Source: Pseudomonadota bacterium (GTDB taxonomy: Bacteria > Pseudomonadota > Gammaproteobacteria > Burkholderiales > Burkholderiaceae_D). Taken from it: a DNA stretch of 9,610 bases. The stretch's first letter is position 1. Each line of letters begins with the position of its first letter. The stretch spans positions 1 to 9,610 of the forward strand of contig JAEZVM010000066.1 of NCBI GenBank assembly GCA_023420795.1. Reading direction: 5' to 3'. A program made the translations under genes and the position numbers. The notes below the pieces were generated by a model. That model worked only from the letters and a program-made list of their open reading frames with translations, searched no databases and was not told where the DNA came from. This document shows positions 1 to 5,606 of this stretch, piece after piece.

Positions 1-566
1 TCGGCATCACTGCCGTCACCACGCAGGATATCTGGAAGGACCACCCGGAAAAGACACTCGGTACCACCGCGGAGTTCGTGAAGAAGTATCCGAACACGAC
101 GCGCGCGGTGATGATGGCGGTGCTCGAAGCCAGCCGCTGGATCGACGCCGGCCTGCAGAACAAGCTGAAGATGGCCGAGACCGTGGCCGAGAAGTCCTAC
201 ATCAACACCAGTGTCGATGCGATCAACCAGCGCATCCTCGGCCGTTACCAGAACGGCCTGGGCAAGACCTGGGATGATCCGAACCACATGAAATTCTTCA
301 ACGATGGCTCGGTCAATTTTCCGTACCTCTCTGATGGCATGTGGTTCCTGACCCAACACAAGCGCTGGGGCTTGCTCAAGGAGCATCCGGATTATCTCCG
401 CGTGGCGAAGCAGATCAACCAGACTGATCTGTACAAGCAGGTGGCGTCGGCGATGAAGATCAGCGTGCCGAAAGAGCCGATGCGTTCGAGCAGGCTGATC
501 GATGGCGTGGTGTGGGACGGCAAGGACCCGGCGAAGTATGCCGACGGTTTCAAGATCAAAGCGTAA
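1..566 (+). CDS. nrtA: Nitrate ABC transporter, substrate-binding protein (3' part)
   Basis: This is the C-terminal part of a periplasmic nitrate/nitrite-binding protein of the NrtA/CmpA/NasF family, which delivers nitrate to the NrtB permease. The frame is open from the left edge (first whole codon at 3) to the TAA at 564-566, giving about 187 visible residues. The start codon, signal peptide and most ligand-binding residues lie outside the window. Recognisable family stretches are TTQDIWKDHPEKTLGTTAEF near the edge, then YPNTTRAVMMAVLEASRWID, and a NDGSVNFPYLSDGMWFLTQ segment further on. A GTG at 78 could be mistaken for a start, but the family similarity clearly continues upstream of it. 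The stop is 15 bases before the nrtB ATG, so the two genes are very likely co-transcribed. Discrimination between nitrate and a related anion such as bicarbonate or cyanate rests mainly on the neighbouring nitrate genes. Confidence 0.93.
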   Translation, partial: GITAVTTQDIWKDHPEKTLGTTAEFVKKYPNTTRAVMMAVLEASRWIDAGLQNKLKMAETVAEKSYINTSVDAINQRILGRYQNGLGKTWDDPNHMKFFNDGSVNFPYLSDGMWFLTQHKRWGLLKEHPDYLRVAKQINQTDLYKQVASAMKISVPKEPMRSSRLIDGVVWDGKDPAKYADGFKIKA

Positions 567-581
567 TCGAAAGGAGCCATC

Positions 582-1514
582 ATGAGCGCAGTCATGCAAA
601 CCCTGTCGAAAAAACCGGTGGAGCCGGTATCGGAATCGCCGCCGCGCATGACCGAGGCCAGAACCGAGTACGGGAAAATCCTTCGGTCTGCTACGCCGGT
701 CAAGGAAGCGGCAAACAAGCGCGGCAGAAATCTGTCGCTGCAGCCCTTCTTCCTTGTGGTGGTGCCACCGGTTCTCGGTATCGCGCTGCTGGTGCTGGTC
801 TGGCAGATCGTTGCAGCAAAGGACAGCAGTTTTCCGTCGCCGCTGGCGACATTTCAGGAAGCAGTCCATCTCTTTTCCGATCCGTTCTATCGGAATGGCC
901 CGAATGACCAGGGCATAGGCTGGAACCTGTGGTCTTCGCTCAAGCGGGTTGCGATGGGATTCGGCATGGCCGCCGCAGTCGGCATTCCGCTCGGCTTTCT
1001 GATCGGTCGCTTCAAATTCTTGTCCGGCATGTTCAATCCCATCGTCAGCCTGCTGAAACCGGTGTCGCCGCTCGCATGGCTGCCGATTGGCCTGCTGGTT
1101 TTCAAGGCGGCGAATCCGGCGGCGATCTGGGCGATCTTCATCTGCTCGATCTGGCCGATGATCATCAATACCGCGGTCGGCGTGCAGCGCGTGCCACAGG
1201 ACTACATGAACGTCGCCCGCGTGCTCAATCTGTCGGAGTGGAAGATCGTCACCAGGATCCTGTTCCCTTCGGTGCTGCCGTACATGCTGACCGGCGTGCG
1301 CCTGGCCATCGGCACGGCTTGGCTGGTGATCGTTGCGGCAGAAATGCTGACCGGCGGTGTCGGCATCGGCTTCTGGGTCTGGGACGAATGGAACAGCCTG
1401 AACGTGCCGCACATCCTCATTGCGATCGTGGTGATCGGTGTGGTCGGCTTGCTGCTGGAACAGGCGCTGGTAGCAGTGGCAAAGGCTTTCACTTATGAAG
1501 AAGTGCGCAGCTAA
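582..1514 (+). CDS. nrtB: Nitrate ABC transporter, permease protein
   Basis: This is the inner-membrane permease of the nitrate ABC importer (NrtB/NasE type, BPD_transp_1 fold), 310 residues. The first 50 or so residues are polar and probably cytoplasmic. A first membrane segment follows at about 53-76 (FFLVVVPPVLGIALLVLVWQ), with further hydrophobic segments around 125-145, 165-205, 235-260 and 280-300. The cytoplasmic coupling loop is visible as VARVLNLSEWKIVTRILFP (about 211-229), a degenerate EAA loop of the kind that docks onto the ATPase. The ATG at 582 is preceded by AAGGAG at 571-575 with normal spacing, which supports this start. The length is at the long end for the family because of the N-terminal extension. 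The TAA is followed directly by the nrtD ribosome binding site, so the genes form one operon. Confidence 0.94.
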   Translation: MSAVMQTLSKKPVEPVSESPPRMTEARTEYGKILRSATPVKEAANKRGRNLSLQPFFLVVVPPVLGIALLVLVWQIVAAKDSSFPSPLATFQEAVHLFSDPFYRNGPNDQGIGWNLWSSLKRVAMGFGMAAAVGIPLGFLIGRFKFLSGMFNPIVSLLKPVSPLAWLPIGLLVFKAANPAAIWAIFICSIWPMIINTAVGVQRVPQDYMNVARVLNLSEWKIVTRILFPSVLPYMLTGVRLAIGTAWLVIVAAEMLTGGVGIGFWVWDEWNSLNVPHILIAIVVIGVVGLLLEQALVAVAKAFTYEEVRS

Positions 1515-1525
1515 CGGAGGACATC

Positions 1526-2338
1526 ATGGACAACGCAAGCAAATTCATCGACATCCAGAACGCGGAAATGCTCTTCAATACCAGGAAAGGGCGTTTCCAC
1601 GCGCTGCGTGACATCAACCTGATCGTAAGGAAGGGCGACTTCGTCACGCTGATCGGCCATTCCGGCTGCGGCAAATCGACGCTGCTGAACCTCATCGCCG
1701 GTCTGCAGGCACCCAGCGCTGGAACGCTGTTATGCGCGAACCGGGAAATCGCCGGGCCTTCTCCGGAACGCGCGGTGGTATTCCAGAACCATTCGCTGCT
1801 GCCGTGGCTCACCTGCTTTGAGAACGTGTATCTCGCGGTGGAGCGCGTGTTCGGCGCAACCGAAAACCGCTCGGAGTTGAAGGAGCGCACCGGAGCGGCG
1901 CTGGCGCTGGTCGGCCTGTCGCATGCCGAACACAAGCGCCCGAATGAAATTTCAGGCGGTATGAAGCAGCGTGTGGGCATCGCACGCGCCCTGTCGATGG
2001 AGCCGAAGGTGTTGCTGATGGACGAGCCGTTCGGCGCACTCGATGCGCTGACGCGCGCGCATTTGCAGGATGAACTGCTGAAGATTGTTGCGAAGACCGG
2101 ATCGACGGTCGTGATGGTCACGCACGATGTTGACGAAGCGGTGCTGCTGTCGGACCGCATTGTAATGATGACCAACGGTCCAGCGGCTACCATCGGCGAC
2201 GTTCTGCAGGTGAATCTGCCCCGTCCGCGCGACCGTATCGGGCTTGCGCACGATCCGATGTACATCGAGTGCCGGACTGCGGTGCTGGAATTTCTGTATC
2301 GTCGGCAGGCACATCCGGCGGCACGGGATGCGGCCTGA
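1526..2338 (+). CDS. nrtD: Nitrate ABC transporter, ATP-binding protein
   Basis: This is the ATPase that powers nitrate uptake through NrtB, 270 residues, cytoplasmic face of the inner membrane. The motifs are complete and in order: Walker A GHSGCGKST (44-52), Q-loop glutamine 87 in VVFQNHSLLPW, signature ISGGMKQR (142-149), Walker B VLLMDEP (162-168) with catalytic glutamate 167, D-loop ALD (171-173) and switch histidine 200 in VTHD. The NHSLLPWLTCFENV stretch is typical of the nitrate/taurine importer group. Cyanobacterial systems have two ATPases, with NrtC carrying an extra NrtA-like regulatory domain. Here there is one short ATPase without that domain, as in Klebsiella NasD, so it should act as a homodimer; the symbol nrtC or nasD would be equally defensible. 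An excellent GGAGG at 1516-1520 precedes the ATG by 5 bases. This is the last gene of its operon and is followed by a convergent gene 41 bases on. Confidence 0.94.
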   Translation: MDNASKFIDIQNAEMLFNTRKGRFHALRDINLIVRKGDFVTLIGHSGCGKSTLLNLIAGLQAPSAGTLLCANREIAGPSPERAVVFQNHSLLPWLTCFENVYLAVERVFGATENRSELKERTGAALALVGLSHAEHKRPNEISGGMKQRVGIARALSMEPKVLLMDEPFGALDALTRAHLQDELLKIVAKTGSTVVMVTHDVDEAVLLSDRIVMMTNGPAATIGDVLQVNLPRPRDRIGLAHDPMYIECRTAVLEFLYRRQAHPAARDAA

Positions 2339-2379
2339 AGAATATTCGCCTCCTCCGGGGGCGGCAAGCTGCCGGTCGG

Positions 2380-4083
2380 TTACCGCGCCACCAGCAGATA
2401 CAGCAACAGCAGGTTCAACACAACCGAAACCACCGCGATTGCACGCCACAATGCCACCGGATCGCGTTTTGCCAGAGGCATGGCTGACCGGGGAGAAAGG
2501 GGAGCGCTCGCTCCCCGTTCCAGCGCCAGCAGGAATTCTTCGGCCGTTTCGAACCTGTCCGCGGGATCGCGCGCTACCGCCTTCAGCAAGACGTTCTCCA
2601 GCCACAAGGGAATGTCCGGCCGATACCGGCTGGGCCGTGCTGGCTCGCTGAAGCGCGGCCGCTGGAAGGGCTCGATCTCACCGTAGGGATAACGCCGCAC
2701 GAGCAGGAGGTACAGCGTGACCCCGGCGGCATAGATATCCGTCCGGCGAGACGGCGGTGCGTTGTCGAACTGCTCGGGAGCGAGGAAGGAGGGTGTGCCT
2801 GCGTGCGGCGCGCGGATAGCATCGTTTTCTTCCAGGCCGGACAGCGCGACGCCAAGGTCGAGTATGCGCAGTTCGCCGTCGTCGCCCTGATGCAGGTTGG
2901 CCGGTTTGATATCGCGGTGAATGATGCTGCGCCGGTGCAGCGCACCGATGGCGCGCGCCAGCCGGATGCCCAGCGCGATAACCTCCGGTGCCGTGAAGTG
3001 GATGCCGGCGTCCAGCCTTTGCTGCAGCGTGTGGCCTTCGTGCCAGGTGGTCAGGTAGTACAGATGGTTTTTATGTTCCGGTGCGATGACCTGAGGGAAG
3101 AAGCGCGCGACAACACGCCTGGCGAGCCATTCCTCATGGGCGAATGCGGAGCGTTCCTGCGCATCGTTCGCGCGTTCCGGATGCAGCGTCTTCAACACCA
3201 GCTTGCGTTGCGTTTTCGGGTCTGTTACCCGATACAGTAATGTCGCGCGTGAGGAATGAATGACAGCGTCCACCTCATAGCCGTCGAGCACCTGCCCTGG
3301 CCGCAGCCTTGGGGGCGCTGGCAGATGCCGGGATGCCGACAACGCATCGCGCAGGTCCTCTTCCGGCAGCGCCTCGACCCGCAACACCAATGCGCTGCAA
3401 TTATCAGCTGAGCCCGCCGCCAGCGCCGCGCTTACCAGCGCATCGGCAGTGGATGCGGCATCTGCTTGCCCGAGCGCCAGTTGCGACAGACTCAGCGTCA
3501 TGTCGTACTCGGTCGTGTGCGCCCAGACGCCGTCCGACGCCAGCAACAGCACGTCGCGTTCGCACAGTTCACCCATGCCATGATCGACTGACAGCCGAGT
3601 ATCGAGGCCGACGGCGCGCGTGAGCACATGCTGCATCTCCGCCCGGTCCCACACATGGTCGGTGGTGAGGCGGGACAGCACACCGCCGCGCAGCAGATAC
3701 AGCCGCGTATCGCCGACATGCGAAAAGTAGTAGAAGCCGCCCCTCAACACCACCGCGGTCAGCGTGGTTGCCATGCCGGCGAGTTCACCTCGCACCGATC
3801 CCTGCCGCTGCACCCAGCTGTTGATCGCCTGGATCACGCGGTCGAGCGACTGTGTGACCGGCCAGGTATCCGGCGTGGCGTAGTAATCGGCGAGCAGGCC
3901 GCGCACCGTGTATTCCGAGGCTTCGCGTCCGCCGTCATTGCCGGAGACTCCGTCGGCGATTGCAGCGATCAAGCCTTTGGCCGACAAGTCCGGTTCATTG
4001 GGCGTGACCATGCCGACAAAGTCTTCGTTGCGCGTGCGTGGGCCGGCGTGTGTGGCATGGCCGATGGTGACAGAGAGCGACAT
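2380..4083 (-). CDS. PP2C phosphatase-Ser/Thr kinase fusion with C-terminal membrane anchor
   Basis: This 567-residue protein joins two opposing activities. Residues 1-236 are a PP2C-type phosphatase: RTRNED (16-21), ADGVSG (43-48), GMATTL (103-108), HVGDTRLY (122-129), ASDG (182-185) and ADN (226-228) supply the metal-binding acidic residues. Residues from about 267 to 530 are a Hanks-type kinase with lysine 298 (VLK), a glutamate at 317 or 318, HRDIKPAN (389-396), DLG (409-411) in place of DFG, and APE (435-437). The glycine-rich loop is degenerate: IHSSRATLLYR (275-285) has none of the expected glycines. The last 20 or so residues (about 548-565) are strongly hydrophobic, so the enzyme is probably tail-anchored with both domains in the cytoplasm. 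The ATG at 4083 lacks a good ribosome binding site. It follows narK by 60 bases on the same strand. A similar kinase gene lies beside nitrate genes in Pseudomonas aeruginosa (from memory); the target is unknown. Confidence 0.93.
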   Translation of the reverse strand: MSLSVTIGHATHAGPRTRNEDFVGMVTPNEPDLSAKGLIAAIADGVSGNDGGREASEYTVRGLLADYYATPDTWPVTQSLDRVIQAINSWVQRQGSVRGELAGMATTLTAVVLRGGFYYFSHVGDTRLYLLRGGVLSRLTTDHVWDRAEMQHVLTRAVGLDTRLSVDHGMGELCERDVLLLASDGVWAHTTEYDMTLSLSQLALGQADAASTADALVSAALAAGSADNCSALVLRVEALPEEDLRDALSASRHLPAPPRLRPGQVLDGYEVDAVIHSSRATLLYRVTDPKTQRKLVLKTLHPERANDAQERSAFAHEEWLARRVVARFFPQVIAPEHKNHLYYLTTWHEGHTLQQRLDAGIHFTAPEVIALGIRLARAIGALHRRSIIHRDIKPANLHQGDDGELRILDLGVALSGLEENDAIRAPHAGTPSFLAPEQFDNAPPSRRTDIYAAGVTLYLLLVRRYPYGEIEPFQRPRFSEPARPSRYRPDIPLWLENVLLKAVARDPADRFETAEEFLLALERGASAPLSPRSAMPLAKRDPVALWRAIAVVSVVLNLLLLYLLVAR

Positions 4084-4143
4084 GGGCTAAGGGTAATAAT
4101 TGGCGGTTCTGCTGCGGAAAAAAACGCCTATTGACTTCCGATT

Positions 4144-5358
4144 CTAGATCTTTGCAGCCGTCATTGCCGCGCTGCCCCAGGTGGTGCGCCAGCGCGCCTT
4201 GACCATCGACAGTCCCACAAGGGCCGTGGCCGCGAGTGCAGCAAACAGCGTGAGGCCGAGCTGATAGCTGCCGGTGGTCTGCTTCGAATAGCCGAGGCTG
4301 GAGGCAAGATAGAAGCCGCCGATGCCGCCTGCCATGCCCACTAGTCCGGTCATCACGCCGATTTCCTTGCGAAAGCGCTGCGGCACCAACTGGAACACTG
4401 CGCCATTGCCGGTGCCGAGCGCCAGCATCGCCGCCATGAAGACAGGCAGCGCCAGCATGGCCGACCGCAGACCGAAGCTGGCGATGAAGAGAAACCCGGA
4501 CGCCAGCACATACATTAGCGACAGCGTGCGGATGCCGCCGATGCGATCGGCTATCACGCCGCCGAGCGGACGCACCAGCGATCCGGCGAATACGCAGGCA
4601 GCGGTGAAATAGCCCGCCGTAACCGGGGTCAGGCCGTACTGGCTGTTGAAGTAGATCGACAGTGAAGATGCCAGGCCGGAGAAGCCGCCGAAGGTTACGC
4701 TGTAGAAGAACATGAACCACCATGCGTCCTTGTCCTTCAGAACATGCAGGTATTCACCCAGCGGCTTGGCCGCCGGAGCGCCCGGCGCGTCCTTGGCGAA
4801 CATCATATAGACGAGAAAGGCGACGCCAAGCGGAATCAGGCACCAACCGAAGACGTTCTGCCAGCCGAATGCTACAGCGAGCGAGGGAGCAAACAAGGCG
4901 GCAAATGCTGTCCCGGAGTTACCTGCGCCCGCGATACCGAGCGCGGTCCCCTGGTGCTCTGGCGGATACCAGCGCGATGCCAGCGGTAGTGCGACGGCGA
5001 ACGCTGCGCCCGCGACGCCAAGCAGTACGCCGAGCGTGAGCATGTCCGCGTAATCATCAAGCTTGCCGAGCCAGGCCCATATCAGCGCCGCAATCACTAC
5101 TACCTGGCCGATGGCGCCAGCCTTCTTCGGCTTCAGGTGATCGACCAGCACACCCATTACGATGCGCAGCAGCGCGCCCGCCAATAAAGGGGTGGCCACC
5201 ATCAATCCCTTCTGCGCCGGAGTGAGCGCCAGATCTTTCGATATCTGAATCGCGAGGGGACCGAGCAGTACCCAAACCATGAAGCTCAGATCGAAATAGA
5301 AAAATGAAGCAAGCAGGGTAGGCGTGTGGCCCGCCTTCCAGAACGACGATGTTTTCAC
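4144..5358 (-). CDS. narK: Nitrate/nitrite MFS transporter (NarK/NasA type)
   Basis: This is a 12-helix major facilitator carrier that moves nitrate (possibly nitrite) across the inner membrane, 404 residues. Family marks are the two nitrate signatures: GIAGAGNSG (141-149) and GTGNGAVFQLVPQ (315-327), followed by GLVGMAGGIGG. Arginine 65 in the second helix (LLRIVMG) and arginine 263 (LVRPLGG) match the pair that binds the anion in NarK proteins. I place the start at the GTG at 5358: the frame stays open to an ATG at 5493, but only the GTG has an AAAGGAG just upstream (minus strand, 5369-5363), the protein then begins at the usual MKTSSFWKAGHTP, and the longer version would cover a promoter. 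It heads a transcription unit with the kinase/phosphatase. The assimilatory name nasA is equally usable. Direction of transport (symport or exchange) cannot be decided here. Confidence 0.94.
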   Translation of the reverse strand: MKTSSFWKAGHTPTLLASFFYFDLSFMVWVLLGPLAIQISKDLALTPAQKGLMVATPLLAGALLRIVMGVLVDHLKPKKAGAIGQVVVIAALIWAWLGKLDDYADMLTLGVLLGVAGAAFAVALPLASRWYPPEHQGTALGIAGAGNSGTAFAALFAPSLAVAFGWQNVFGWCLIPLGVAFLVYMMFAKDAPGAPAAKPLGEYLHVLKDKDAWWFMFFYSVTFGGFSGLASSLSIYFNSQYGLTPVTAGYFTAACVFAGSLVRPLGGVIADRIGGIRTLSLMYVLASGFLFIASFGLRSAMLALPVFMAAMLALGTGNGAVFQLVPQRFRKEIGVMTGLVGMAGGIGGFYLASSLGYSKQTTGSYQLGLTLFAALAATALVGLSMVKARWRTTWGSAAMTAAKI

Positions 5359-5362
5359 AATG

Positions 5363-5369
5363 CTCCTTT
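5363..5369 (-). promoter_or_regulatory. Ribosome binding site fixing the narK GTG start
   Basis: The minus strand reads AAAGGAG here, 4 bases before the GTG at 5358. The spacing is slightly short, but no other in-frame start nearby has a comparable signal, so it decides the start of the transporter gene. Confidence 0.7.
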
Positions 5370-5391
5370 GCACCAACGGTTGTAATCGCGA

Positions 5392-5408
5392 TGCACATTG
5401 CAAGTGCC
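5392..5408. promoter_or_regulatory. NtrC-type palindrome overlapping the narK promoter
   Basis: The sequence TGCAC-ATTGCAA-GTGCC contains GCAC-N7-GTGC, the arrangement of enteric NtrC operators (TGCAC-N5-TGGTGCA). It covers the -12 half of the minus-strand sigma-54 promoter and lies about 157 bases upstream of the calculated nirB start. Part of the match is forced by the promoter itself, since GGCAC-TTGC supplies one arm, so this may be coincidence rather than a true operator. Confidence 0.4.
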
Positions 5409-5414
5409 GTGCCA
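5399..5414 (-). promoter_or_regulatory. Sigma-54 promoter for narK-kinase
   Basis: On the minus strand the sequence is TGGCAC-GGCAC-TTGCA (5414 down to 5399), a full match to the sigma-54 (RpoN) -24/-12 pattern TGGCAC-N5-TTGCW, with the GG and GC elements 10 bases apart. Transcription would begin near 5388, leaving a leader of about 30 bases before the GTG at 5358. A sigma-54 promoter needs an ATP-dependent activator, and the likely one is NtrC given the palindromes nearby. The start point is calculated from the motif. Confidence 0.8.
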
Positions 5415-5473
5415 CTGGTTTTATGCGCTTCTGCGTTTCCATGTTGTGCATTACATCTATTGAGGTGCGCAGC

Positions 5474-5490
5474 CGCACTCTAACAGTGCG
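5474..5490. promoter_or_regulatory. NtrC-type operator between the divergent promoters
   Basis: The sequence CGCAC-TCTAACA-GTGCG contains a perfect GCAC-N7-GTGC palindrome extended by one further pair (C/G) on each side, matching the NtrC operator pattern. Its centre (5482) is about 94 bases from the calculated narK start and 75 from the calculated nirB start, so one bound activator could serve both sigma-54 promoters. It overlaps a second inverted repeat (5465-5478) and one copy of a direct repeat, which may add half-sites. Confidence 0.6.
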
Positions 5491-5530
5491 CATCCGCTTT
5501 CATCACAGTGCGTTTTTGCCGGCAAGCGGC

Positions 5531-5546
5531 TGGCACCGCTCTTGCT
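5531..5546 (+). promoter_or_regulatory. Sigma-54 promoter for nirB-nirD-nitrate reductase operon
   Basis: The sequence is TGGCAC-CGCTC-TTGCT, which fits the sigma-54 pattern TGGCAC-N5-TTGCW with exact GG-to-GC spacing. The calculated start is near 5557, giving a leader of about 50 bases to the nirB ATG at 5607. That leader looks too short for the nitrate-responsive hairpin attenuators (NasR or NasT type) found in some nas operons, so the sequence points to control mainly by nitrogen status. Confidence 0.82.
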
Positions 5547-5595
5547 AATACACGATCAGGTGAATAGAGAGCTTCAATGGCGAAGCTAAGAAAAG

Positions 5596-5601
5596 AAGGA
5601 G
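5596..5601 (+). promoter_or_regulatory. Ribosome binding site choosing the nirB start
   Basis: AAGGAG ends 5 bases before the ATG at 5607. The in-frame ATG at 5577 has no comparable signal. It would add ten lysine- and glutamate-containing residues ahead of MKKLKLVMVGNGMAG, the usual beginning of NirB. Confidence 0.75.
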
Positions 5602-5606
5602 CTTTA

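Noticed and set aside
2362..2374. Small hairpin CGGCA-AGC-TGCCG in the convergent gap between nrtD and the kinase gene as a shared terminator
   Set aside because: The stem is only 5 bp, and no T-run follows on either strand. It could be a weak or Rho-assisted end, but the evidence is too thin to annotate.
3628..4134. Plus-strand frame of 168 codons opposite the PP2C domain
   Set aside because: The PP2C motifs on the minus strand are complete across this stretch, and the plus-strand product has no recognisable motif.
4084..4143. Run of seven T on the minus strand between narK and the kinase gene as a terminator
   Set aside because: No GC-rich inverted repeat precedes the T-run; GCGG occurs twice nearby but as a direct, not inverted, repeat. 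The gap is better read as intra-operon.
5359..5493. A longer narK beginning at the ATG at 5493 (449 residues)
   Set aside because: The extra 45 residues are basic and unlike the family, they would cover the minus-strand sigma-54 promoter, and the GTG at 5358 has the ribosome binding site and the normal N-terminus.
5557..5606. Nitrate-responsive attenuator or antiterminator leader before nirB
   Set aside because: The predicted leader is about 50 bases and shows no paired hairpins or terminator-like T-run.
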